Source: Wolbachia endosymbiont of Tyrophagus putrescentiae | GTDB lineage: Bacteria > Pseudomonadota > Alphaproteobacteria > Rickettsiales > Anaplasmataceae | DNA: 64,000 nt | Reading direction: 5' to 3' | Assembly (NCBI GenBank): GCA_030441635.1 | Contig: JAUEMM010000003.1 | Location: 1 to 64,000, forward strand | In this document: positions 48,123-56,690 of the stretch, one piece after another | How positions within the stretch are numbered: position 1 is the first letter of the stretch | How the letters are laid out: the number at the start of each line of letters is the position of its first letter | Notes under the pieces: model-generated | The model's input: the letters and a program-made list of their open reading frames with translations, nothing else | Database searches by the model: none | Told to the model about the DNA's origin: nothing | Translations under genes and position numbers: made by a program

Positions 48123-49204
48123 GATTACTCGTATTACTCTGTGTGCTTTTTACTACACAATTATGTTATGCACAGAACATAATTTTACAATCTCCATCAG
48201 AGATTTTTGGGAAAGCTGTTGATAAAAAAGTTGCTCTATCCACTAAACACGTAGAGATGATATGGGTTTCATGTCTTAATTCAAAATCTTGTGTACACTT
48301 TTTGATTACATTTAACCCTAATGACAGTCCCGGTTTTCAGCTTATATTATCTGGTAAAAAGTTTACTGATAAGTTGATGGAGGAAGCTTTTCTATTTGAG
48401 AAAAAAAGCAATACTTGGACTTATCAATATGGTAATATAGAGAATAAAAAACAGAAGAAAATTAAGTTTTTAACATTCATGCGGCCTCTTGTTGTATCGC
48501 AGGCTATGCCTATCAAACTCTCTGTATCAGAAATTTCTGAGCTAGTTAGTAATAAAAATGTGGTTTTTTATACTGGCGCTGGTATTTCAGCATTAGCTGT
48601 ACCAGAAATGAATGAGCTGATGTCACAATTTGGAATACCACACAATTTAAATAGTGTCGATAAACTTACACACATTATTAAATTTATACACAAAGTTATA
48701 AAAGAACCAGACAAGATTATAATAGTAATATCCAACTTTAAAGAAGCTTGTTTTTACGGTAAACCAACTCCAGCTCATTATGCAGTAAGAGATATAGTAT
48801 TATTAAAAAATTGGCAATTATTGACTGAAAATATTGATTTACTTCATCAACGTTCTGGTGTTGAACCTTTGGCCCGCATAAAAAGAACAGACGGAATAGA
48901 TTTCTATTGGCTTAAGAAAAACATAAAATCAAAACATTTAAGACAAATTGATTACATTGTCACAGTCGGGTTAAATAGCGATGAAGCTGGATTTCTTGCT
49001 TTATATAAAAAATATAATCCCCAAGGGAAAATAATAGCTATGAATCTTATTCAGCCAAATTATCTAAATAATGATGATATTTTAGTTCTGGGAGATGTGC
49101 AGAAAAACTTGCCCGATTTATTAATTCAAGCACGCAAGCGTAGTATTACCACCAAACGCTGTAGTGTTGATGCTAACAACTTTCTCGGTAGAAAAGCGCT
49201 GTAA
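48119..49204 (+). CDS. Secreted Sir2-like (sirtuin-fold) protein
   Basis: 361 residues. A classical signal peptide (MRLLVLLCVLFTTQLCYA) precedes a roughly 110-residue domain of unknown type. From about 140 comes a Sir2-type NAD-binding domain: VVFYTGAGISAL (147-159), KPTPAHYAV (215-223), LLTENIDLLHQRSG (234-247) and the terminal LGDVQKNLPDLL. The Zn-ribbon Cys pairs are missing, and the catalytic His expected some ten residues after RSG is not found (VEPLARIKRT). NAD binding or NADase-type activity may remain, but classical deacylation is doubtful. The GTG start overlaps the maturase stop, tying it to the peptide cassette. The last 28 codons overlap the 3' end of convergent putA. Confidence 0.75.
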   Translation: MRLLVLLCVLFTTQLCYAQNIILQSPSEIFGKAVDKKVALSTKHVEMIWVSCLNSKSCVHFLITFNPNDSPGFQLILSGKKFTDKLMEEAFLFEKKSNTWTYQYGNIENKKQKKIKFLTFMRPLVVSQAMPIKLSVSEISELVSNKNVVFYTGAGISALAVPEMNELMSQFGIPHNLNSVDKLTHIIKFIHKVIKEPDKIIIVISNFKEACFYGKPTPAHYAVRDIVLLKNWQLLTENIDLLHQRSGVEPLARIKRTDGIDFYWLKKNIKSKHLRQIDYIVTVGLNSDEAGFLALYKKYNPQGKIIAMNLIQPNYLNNDDILVLGDVQKNLPDLLIQARKRSITTKRCSVDANNFLGRKAL

Positions 49205-52200
49205 ATAATTTGGACCGCCAGCTTTTGGTCCAGTCCCAGACAATCCCCTACCACCAAAAGGTTGCATTCCTACTACTGCTCCTATTTGATTACGATTAAT
49301 ATACACATTACCCACCGATATCTTTTTACTGATAAAATCAATCTGACTTTGTATACGACTTTGCAAAGAAAATGTAAGTCCATAACCTGTGTTATTTATA
49401 TCATCTATCACTTCGTTCAGCTTTGATTTGTCAAAACGGATAATATGTAAAATAGGGCCAAAGACTTCCTGTTTCAATTGTGAAATTCTTTTTATCTCGT
49501 AAATGTATGGAGGGAAAAAATAACCATTGTTAGAATCTGCACAAACAGGCACCTTAGACAGAAGAGTTGCATCCTTATCTTCTGACATTTTTTCTAAGTG
49601 CATGGATAAAGCATCCATAGACACTTTATCGATAATCGGGCCAATATCAGTACTTAATTCTATCGGATTTCCAATCTTTAGTTCCTGCATTGCACCACAT
49701 ATCATTTTTATCAAATTTTCTGCTATATCTTCTTGAATAAATAACACCCTAAGTGCAGAGCAACGCTGTCCACTACTGCGAAATGCAGAGGTTAAAGCAT
49801 CCGTAGTTACTTGCTCCAAAAGAGAAGAGCTATCAACAATCATAGCATTCAATCCCCCTGTTTCAGCAATAAGTGGAACAATAGGGCCATCCCTATTTGC
49901 AAGCATTTTATTAATTATTTGAGCAGTTTGAGTTGAACCAGTAAAAGCTACACCAGCTATTCTGTTGTCCGGTATTAGAGTCTTACCCAAATATCTACCA
50001 TCCCCTGGAATAAAGTGCAACACGTCCTTTGGTATACCAGCCTCATGTAGTATTTTAATAGCTTCATAAGCAATAATAGGGGTTTGTTCTGATGGCTTTG
50101 CAAGCACAGTATTGCCAGCAGCAAGAGCGGCTGAAACCTGCCCAATAAAAATAGCTAGTGGAAAATTCCATGGTGATATACATAAAAAAACTCCTCTACC
50201 TTCAAAAAAAATAAAATTCTCTTCACCTGTTGGACCAGGCAATTTTTTCCAGCCATTTAACTCATTTTCTGCAATCACTGCATAATAACGCAGAAAGTCA
50301 ACAGCTTCTCTTACTTCAGCAATAGCATCTGACAAAATTTTCCCAGCTTCAACAATGAGAATATAAATTAATTCTGTCATCCTTTCTTCAAGCAAGTCTG
50401 CAGCTTTTCTTAAAAACTTAGCACGTTCTTCTGCCGAAATATTTTTCCACTTGGAAAACGCACCTTGTGCTATCTCAAGAGCATCCAAAGCTTGCCTGCT
50501 TGTTGCATTTGTAACTTCCCCTATTACCTGCTCTAAAGAAGCAGGATTAATTATTTTACTAGACTTAGCACCATCGAAAAGTATCTCTCCATCAATAATT
50601 GGACCAACTTGCCATTTTTTGTCGTTAAAATTTTCTATATCGCTAGCAAATTGTGAGATTGTAATTGAATCACTGACATCCATTCCTGAAGAATTCTTCC
50701 TCTCTAGTCCTAGAATATCTTTTGGTAGAGGAATACTATTATGTGGCTCATAATTAGAATTTTTAGCTTCTTCTAGTGGATCTCGAATTAATCCATCTAT
50801 ACTAATATTTGAATTGTTTATTTGATTAACAAATGAACTATTAGCACCATTTTCAAGCAGACGTCTGATAAGGTATGGAAGTAAACTTTTGTGTTTACCA
50901 ACTGGTGCGTAAACACGGCAATTCACGTTTGTTGCCAACTCCGACATCGCATAATCATATAAATCTTTACCCATTCCATGAAGACGCTGAAACTCAAATC
51001 CAGGGTGATTTTTATCAGCAATTTCCATAACTGTAGCAAAGGTATAAGCATTGTGAGTTGCAAAGCATGGATAAAAATGATTCGCTTTACTTAAAAGTTT
51101 TTGTGTACATGCAAGGTAAGATACATCTGTATAGCTTTTTCTTGTAAACACAGGATAGTTACTCAATCCTAACTCCTGTGTACGTTTGATCTCTGAATCC
51201 CAATATGCACCTTTTACAAGCCTCACCATGATTTTATGATTTGTCCTGATAGCAATATCTTCAACAAAATCAAGGACAGAAAGGGCACGTTTCTGATACG
51301 CCTGCACAGCTAAACCTAGACCTTCCCAGCGAGAAAGTGATTCATCAATACGTAATTGCTCAAACAACACCAGAGACATTTCTAACTTTTCTGCATCTTC
51401 TGCATCTATGCACAGTGAAATATTATATTTCTTTGCTTCGCGACAAAGCTCAAGCAATTTCGGTAGCATTTTCTTCGTCACACAATCAAATTGGTTGAAT
51501 TCATAACGTGGATACAAAGCAGATAATTTTACTGAAATTCCATGTGATTTAAAGCAATCTTCTACCTCTTCAGATTCACCTATAGCCTTTATTGCATACA
51601 TATATGAATTAAAATATTCTTCCGCATCTTCAGCCGTATGAGCTGTCTCGCCTAACATATCAAAAGAATATAAAAATCTACTATTTTCATCTAATTTTCC
51701 ATACTCTAAAGCTTCTTCTATGGTTTCTCCCATAATAAAGTGTTTACCAAGCATTAACATTGTTTGTTTTACTACTTTACGGATTACTGGTTCACCCAAA
51801 TTTTTAAGCAGCTTAGAAATCGCATGATAAAATCTCGAATCACTTTCGCTGTCCTTTAGTATGCTATTACCTATCAGCAAACTCCATGTAGAAGCATTAA
51901 CAAACAACGACGACGAGTTTCCTAAATATTTATTCCATTCCTTATTGGTAATTTTATCTTTGATCAACTCATCTATTGTGTAATCGTCTGGTATGCGCAG
52001 CAACGCCTCAGCAAGGCACATCAAGGCTATTCCTTCGTCATTAGAGAGCGAATATTGCTGCAGAAAAGAATCTATGACACCCAACTTCTTATGTCTGATT
52101 TTTTCAATAATTTGCTTTGCAATATTGTAGATTCTACTTTTTGAATCAGGCAAAAGTTCTATCTTCTCAACAAGATAACGCACATAACTTTTCTCGTCAG

Positions 52201-52261
52201 CACGATAGAGTCCTTGTAAACGCTTTCTTAATTCATTGGGTTCTTGAATAGAGCTGATCAT
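49121..52261 (-). CDS. putA: Bifunctional proline dehydrogenase/P5C dehydrogenase PutA
   Basis: Oxidises proline to glutamate in two steps. 1046 residues: a proline dehydrogenase TIM barrel with FAD (about 150-480, with ALYPRYEFNQ, AEDAEKLEMSL, RLVKGAYWDSEI), then an aldehyde dehydrogenase domain (about 540-1030) with NFPLAIFIGQVSAALAAGN, FTGSTQTA, ETGGLNAMIVDSS and the nucleophile Cys in SSGQRCSALR. It has no N-terminal ribbon-helix-helix DNA-binding domain, so it is probably not an autorepressor. Its 3' end overlaps the Sir2-like gene by 84 bases. Proline is a likely carbon and energy source for such symbionts. Confidence 0.95.
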   Translation of the reverse strand: MISSIQEPNELRKRLQGLYRADEKSYVRYLVEKIELLPDSKSRIYNIAKQIIEKIRHKKLGVIDSFLQQYSLSNDEGIALMCLAEALLRIPDDYTIDELIKDKITNKEWNKYLGNSSSLFVNASTWSLLIGNSILKDSESDSRFYHAISKLLKNLGEPVIRKVVKQTMLMLGKHFIMGETIEEALEYGKLDENSRFLYSFDMLGETAHTAEDAEEYFNSYMYAIKAIGESEEVEDCFKSHGISVKLSALYPRYEFNQFDCVTKKMLPKLLELCREAKKYNISLCIDAEDAEKLEMSLVLFEQLRIDESLSRWEGLGLAVQAYQKRALSVLDFVEDIAIRTNHKIMVRLVKGAYWDSEIKRTQELGLSNYPVFTRKSYTDVSYLACTQKLLSKANHFYPCFATHNAYTFATVMEIADKNHPGFEFQRLHGMGKDLYDYAMSELATNVNCRVYAPVGKHKSLLPYLIRRLLENGANSSFVNQINNSNISIDGLIRDPLEEAKNSNYEPHNSIPLPKDILGLERKNSSGMDVSDSITISQFASDIENFNDKKWQVGPIIDGEILFDGAKSSKIINPASLEQVIGEVTNATSRQALDALEIAQGAFSKWKNISAEERAKFLRKAADLLEERMTELIYILIVEAGKILSDAIAEVREAVDFLRYYAVIAENELNGWKKLPGPTGEENFIFFEGRGVFLCISPWNFPLAIFIGQVSAALAAGNTVLAKPSEQTPIIAYEAIKILHEAGIPKDVLHFIPGDGRYLGKTLIPDNRIAGVAFTGSTQTAQIINKMLANRDGPIVPLIAETGGLNAMIVDSSSLLEQVTTDALTSAFRSSGQRCSALRVLFIQEDIAENLIKMICGAMQELKIGNPIELSTDIGPIIDKVSMDALSMHLEKMSEDKDATLLSKVPVCADSNNGYFFPPYIYEIKRISQLKQEVFGPILHIIRFDKSKLNEVIDDINNTGYGLTFSLQSRIQSQIDFISKKISVGNVYINRNQIGAVVGMQPFGGRGLSGTGPKAGGPNYLQRFSTEKVVSINTTAFGGNTTLACLN

Positions 52262-52371
52262 AAACTATCTCCAACTACAACAAAACAGAGTGAAATTATA
52301 CCACAACTTTACACAGGGCAAATTATTATTCAAGAAATACCTACCAAGTACCTAAGTGCAAGCTTTAAATC

Positions 52372-53886
52372 TTAAATATAAAAGGAGCTACAATATGCAA
52401 ATATAAACGGTCCATAAAAAAATGCAATTAAAGTACATATAGCAGTAACAATAGGCGGTATGATTAAGAAGGTAGACACTTTCTTCATGAAAAGATTCTG
52501 AGAAGATTTAGAAAAGAATGCATGATAAATTATAGGTAAGAAATATAGTGCATTCAGCAAGGTGCTTATAATTAATACTAGAACCACAAAGACAAAAAGT
52601 TGTGTGTTACCAGAGTGAAAAATATCTATAAGAAAAAAGAATTTATTCCAAAAAACTGGAGCAGGTGGCACTCCTATCATAGATGATGCGCCTACAGTAA
52701 ATGCTAACATAGTAATAGGCATACTCCGTCCTATTCCATGCATTCTATCTATATATTTCTCTCCCGTTCGGGTTATTATTATTCCTGCAACAAAGAACAA
52801 AGTAATTTTTGCAAAGGCATGATAAACTAATTGACAGATTGCAATAACTATACTGTCTTTACTAAACACAGATGCAAATAATATAATATACGAAAGCTGA
52901 GAAATAGTTGAATAAGCAAGCAATTTTTTTAACTCCCTTTGTTTTAAAGCAAGCAAAGAAGCTGCGATAATAGTAAATCCAGCAGCATAAGGCAGCCATC
53001 CTCCCACAAGCCCCATAAAACGCTGTAAGTTATCAATACCAAACACGTAGAATATTATTTTTATAATTATGAAAGCACCAGATTTTACAACTGCCACAGC
53101 ATGCAATAGTGAACTAACAGGTGTTGGTGCAACCATTGCCTTCGGCAACCAAAAATGCATAGGCATCAGTGCAGCTTTTCCTATCCCATAAATCAGCATA
53201 GCAAAACACACTGCAGCGAAAGTCACAAGTGTACTATCGAAATTAAATATTCCATTAGGCTGAAAATCTAACGTGTTAAATTTACTATATAATAACCCTA
53301 TTGCAGGAAAAAATAGTACTAAAGAAGAAAAGAACAATACTCCAAGGTAATAACGCCCAGCAATAATTGATTCACGTGTTGCGTTGTAGGTCACTAGAGG
53401 GTAGGTGCTCAATGTTAAGAATTCATAGAATACAAATGTGGTAAGTAAATCTCCTGAAAAAGCTATAAATATAGTACAACCTATCGATAAAGAGAGAAAA
53501 CATAAAAAACCAGAGTAATTCTTGCCTGGGTAATTAATCTTCATGTAATACACTGAATATACACTGGTGAGCATCCATAAGAACGAAACCAGTAGACTAA
53601 ATATTATCCCCTCTGGCTCTAACTTTAGACTAATGTGTAAATTGTTACCAAAGTCCATAAGAATAAATTGAGACTCTATCCCTATAGACATTGCGATATA
53701 CTTATATATATAGATAAACAAAAGTACGGAAGATGCGATCGCAACTTTATTGCTGATTTGCTGTCTCCTACCAGTAAAAAAAATTATTATTGCGCTTAAA
53801 AGCGGAATTAATGCAGCTATTAATAAATTAACGTTATAAAAACAGGGGCTTAAAATATAGTTCTGTATTTCTCTAAAGTAGTCCAT
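52372..53886 (-). CDS. Proton-conducting antiporter subunit (MrpD/NuoM-like)
   Basis: 504 residues with about 13-14 hydrophobic segments of the NADH:ubiquinone oxidoreductase chain 2/4/Mrp antiporter family. Conserved features include FVFYEFLTLSTYPLV (TM5 Glu) and YGIGKAALMPMHFWLPKAMVAPTPVSSLLHAV (TM7 Lys and TM8 loop). The family conducts H+ in complex I (NuoL/M/N) or exchanges Na+/H+ in Mrp/Mnh systems. No neighbouring nuo or mnh subunits are seen, so which complex it serves cannot be told; the D subunit of an Mrp-type antiporter is my preferred guess. Confidence 0.8.
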   Translation of the reverse strand: MDYFREIQNYILSPCFYNVNLLIAALIPLLSAIIIFFTGRRQQISNKVAIASSVLLFIYIYKYIAMSIGIESQFILMDFGNNLHISLKLEPEGIIFSLLVSFLWMLTSVYSVYYMKINYPGKNYSGFLCFLSLSIGCTIFIAFSGDLLTTFVFYEFLTLSTYPLVTYNATRESIIAGRYYLGVLFFSSLVLFFPAIGLLYSKFNTLDFQPNGIFNFDSTLVTFAAVCFAMLIYGIGKAALMPMHFWLPKAMVAPTPVSSLLHAVAVVKSGAFIIIKIIFYVFGIDNLQRFMGLVGGWLPYAAGFTIIAASLLALKQRELKKLLAYSTISQLSYIILFASVFSKDSIVIAICQLVYHAFAKITLFFVAGIIITRTGEKYIDRMHGIGRSMPITMLAFTVGASSMIGVPPAPVFWNKFFFLIDIFHSGNTQLFVFVVLVLIISTLLNALYFLPIIYHAFFSKSSQNLFMKKVSTFLIIPPIVTAICTLIAFFYGPFIFAYCSSFYI

Positions 53887-53961
53887 TCTCTTACTTAGTA
53901 AACATTGACATTATATTAGGGTTATAAAAAACTACTATATCAAAGTTACTGTTATAAAAAA

Positions 53962-54585
53962 TTAATGGCAAAATATTTTATCAAACTCTTGTTTTAATAT
54001 ATTATCAAACTCAGCTAGCGAAACCTTAGCTCCCAATTTTTTCATTGATGTAATCCCATAATTCTGTAATCCACAAGGGACTATTCCTTTATAATGTGAG
54101 AGATCAGGTGAAACATTTATTGCTACTCCGTGATATGTTATCCACTTTCTTAATCTGATACCAAAAGCTGCAATTTTTTCCTCTACCCCATTATTATTTA
54201 TCCAAATTCCTACCCTATCCTCTTTAAATTCTCCTAAAATATTAAAATGCTTTAAAGTATTTATAACCAGTTTACTCAAATCCTTAATATATAATCTTAC
54301 ATCACACCTATTTCTTTTTTTTAGATCAAGCATTAAATATACAATCCTTTGTCCAGGACCATGGTATGTATACTTACCACCTCTCCCAGTTTTATATACA
54401 GGAAATAGATTTTCAATAACCTCAGCATCTGTTGCGCTAATACCTGCAGTATATAAAGAAGGATGCTCAAGTAGCCACACTAACTCATCTTCCAATCCGC
54501 TATGAATCAGCTTAACCCTACTCTCCATGAATTTTACAGCATAATCATAATCAATCAACTGCTTGGATACAACCCACTCTACCAT
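53962..54585 (-). CDS. lipB: Octanoyltransferase LipB
   Basis: Transfers octanoate from ACP to lipoyl domains. 207 residues with the family's HPSLYTAG-type start (LLEHPSLYTAG), RGGKYTYHGPGQRIVYLMLDL, AAFGIRLRKWITYHGVAINV, and the catalytic Cys in YKGIVPCGLQNYGITS with the Lys in KKLGAKVS. It should serve the pyruvate and 2-oxoglutarate dehydrogenase complexes; pdhA is 3 kb away on the same strand. Confidence 0.95.
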   Translation of the reverse strand: MVEWVVSKQLIDYDYAVKFMESRVKLIHSGLEDELVWLLEHPSLYTAGISATDAEVIENLFPVYKTGRGGKYTYHGPGQRIVYLMLDLKKRNRCDVRLYIKDLSKLVINTLKHFNILGEFKEDRVGIWINNNGVEEKIAAFGIRLRKWITYHGVAINVSPDLSHYKGIVPCGLQNYGITSMKKLGAKVSLAEFDNILKQEFDKIFCH

Positions 54586-54766
54586 ATTCAGTTTCTAATT
54601 TATAATATAAAATTAACTTATTATCCTAGTAAATTCAATTTATTAAAAAATTTAATATAGTATAGAAATATACTAATTTACTTAGCAGTTATAGTGTAGA
54701 ATATTAACTTATAGGAGTGGATTTGGTACATTTTAATTACCCGAAAACCTTTTTTGAGTAGTTCAA

Positions 54767-55972
54767 TTAAAGCAATATGCCTTTTATCTGCCTTATAGCT
54801 TTAAAGTTCTTTTCTGCTAATGCAGCTTCTAAAGAAGCTTTCAGCCTTTCCCATTCTTTCTCACCATTTATGTGAATCAACATTGTAGATTTATACGTAT
54901 CAGCAATTCGTTCAAAAGCTTCCTTATTTTCCAAACACTCATACAAATCATTATTTATTGATTGCAGTATAATTAGAAATGAGAACAAATTTGGACACGG
55001 CAACTCATCTTCACTGTAAGTTAATTTTATTTTTTTTATGCAATGCTCAATAGTTTTCAATGATAAAGATAAAGTCTCTGCATAAAATATAAAGCTATCC
55101 ACAATCACACCTTTTGATTTTCTTGGCAATCTCACATTTTTAAAAAGCTCTTTAACAAATTTAGCTACTGCCTGTTTTGGCAAAGACAGAGACAAATCTG
55201 TGAAGTGTTTTAAGCTAAAGTTTGATCCAAGAACTGCATCGATAGCTTTCTTCACACTACTCTGCTCTTTATCAACAGAAATAACGAAAATCAGCCCTTC
55301 TATATTGAGCATACATCTTATCGACTCCAAAAAATCTACAATGAATTTAGGCCTACATACCTCTAAGTCATCTACCATGATGTAAATGTTTTTTTCACCT
55401 CTTATTTTATTAACCACCTTTGTGAGTTGTTTTTTGAAGTCCTGAATGCCCTCCTTTCGTCTTTTAAGATCTTTCACTTCCCTCAAAATAGAACCTATAT
55501 CTTTTCTATCAGCCTCTTTGGTAGCATCAAGCAATACAGAAAACATACCAAGTGGAGATTTGCTCATTACCTTCTCTAAAGTTTTGAAAGAGAGTAATTC
55601 CTGATTTATATTAGCAAATTGCTTAGTAATACTCTTTCGTACTTTGTGTGATACAAACAGGTCTTCAAAAAGAAAATTCAAAAAAGAAGCTAATGGTTGG
55701 TCCAATGCATTTATATCCCACGCACTATAGTAAGTAGCTATTTCATTTTCTTGTTTTAGGTTTTTTACCCACTCCTTTAGGAAAAAAGTTTTACCCCATC
55801 CATTATATCCTTCCATAGATACTATTGAAAATGAGCTACCCATCGCCTTAATCACATGATTAAACTTACCTGAAAATCTTTCATAGCCAAGAAGGTCATC
55901 TTGCCAAGGCTTTTCTTGAGGCACATTTTTTTCTTTAGGCTTTATGAGGGCTATAAGTTTTTTAAAACACAT
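54767..55972 (-). CDS. KAP-family P-loop NTPase
   Basis: 401 residues. Walker A EGYNGWGKT is near residues 54-62 and Walker B IYIMVDDLEVCRP at 196-208, followed by VDFLESIRCMLNIEGLIFVISVD; this is the pattern of KAP P-loop NTPases. The family's usual TM insertion between the motifs is not obvious; the insert here is charged and helical. Function is unknown. KAP NTPases occur in bacterial defence and in membrane-associated signalling. No partner gene is adjacent: recR is divergent in function, on the same strand just upstream. Confidence 0.8.
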   Translation of the reverse strand: MCFKKLIALIKPKEKNVPQEKPWQDDLLGYERFSGKFNHVIKAMGSSFSIVSMEGYNGWGKTFFLKEWVKNLKQENEIATYYSAWDINALDQPLASFLNFLFEDLFVSHKVRKSITKQFANINQELLSFKTLEKVMSKSPLGMFSVLLDATKEADRKDIGSILREVKDLKRRKEGIQDFKKQLTKVVNKIRGEKNIYIMVDDLEVCRPKFIVDFLESIRCMLNIEGLIFVISVDKEQSSVKKAIDAVLGSNFSLKHFTDLSLSLPKQAVAKFVKELFKNVRLPRKSKGVIVDSFIFYAETLSLSLKTIEHCIKKIKLTYSEDELPCPNLFSFLIILQSINNDLYECLENKEAFERIADTYKSTMLIHINGEKEWERLKASLEAALAEKNFKAIRQIKGILL

Positions 55973-56027
55973 ACATCAGATTTTTATTTTCGTATATTAT
56001 AAGAGTAACTTACTAACAAGAGATGAA

Positions 56028-56630
56028 TTACTTCGAATATTCAATACCCTGCCTAGAAATAAGTGCTACCCTCAACGTTCCCTCATCAAGATAATCAATT
56101 TCTCCACCCATTGGAATTCCACAAGCAAGACGGGATATTTTAACATTAATATCTTTTAACAACTCTATTATATACTGCACTGTAACTTGACCTTCCAAAG
56201 TCGGGCTGATAGCAATTATTATCTCCTGGGTCTGAAGGTCTAATACTCTTTTGCAAAGAGTATCAAGATTTAGCTCTTTTGGCCCCACACCATTTATCGC
56301 AGAGAGTCTGCCACCTAAAACGTGATATAGACCAGAGTATATGTTGCCTTTTTCAAAAGCCCATAAATCTCCTAACTCTTCAACTATACACAGTAATTTA
56401 GAGTCACGCTTTGGATTAGAACAAATAAAACATGGAGATTGAGCATCTAAATTTCCACACATTTGACATTCAGCTATCTGATTAGCCAAATCTTTCATCA
56501 TTGATGCAAGTGGCAGCATGGTCTTTTCTCTGTTCTGCAACAAGTGTATAACCAACCTACGAGACGACGATGGTCCGAGACTCGGTAGCTTAGATAAAGC
56601 ATTAACTAGATTTCTTATGTTATTATTCAT
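56028..56630 (-). CDS. recR: Recombination mediator RecR
   Basis: RecF-pathway protein that clamps DNA with RecO/RecF. 200 residues with an N-terminal HhH ([20 protein letters not shown]), a C4 zinc finger ([16 protein letters not shown]), and a Toprim domain ([15 protein letters not shown], then [17 protein letters not shown]). Complete and ordinary. Confidence 0.95.
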   Translation of the reverse strand: MNNNIRNLVNALSKLPSLGPSSSRRLVIHLLQNREKTMLPLASMMKDLANQIAECQMCGNLDAQSPCFICSNPKRDSKLLCIVEELGDLWAFEKGNIYSGLYHVLGGRLSAINGVGPKELNLDTLCKRVLDLQTQEIIIAISPTLEGQVTVQYIIELLKDINVKISRLACGIPMGGEIDYLDEGTLRVALISRQGIEYSK

Positions 56631-56690
56631 TTAGCTAACTTCGAAGTAAGATTAAATAATAACATCAAACAAAGAGCTGATAAACAGAGA

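Noticed and set aside
54723..54761. Mini-ORF of 12 codons preceded by AGGAG (54713-54717), starting TTG
   Set aside because: Ends at TAG just before the end of the KAP NTPase gene; no homology I can recognise and too short; could be a relic of a gene start but unsupported.
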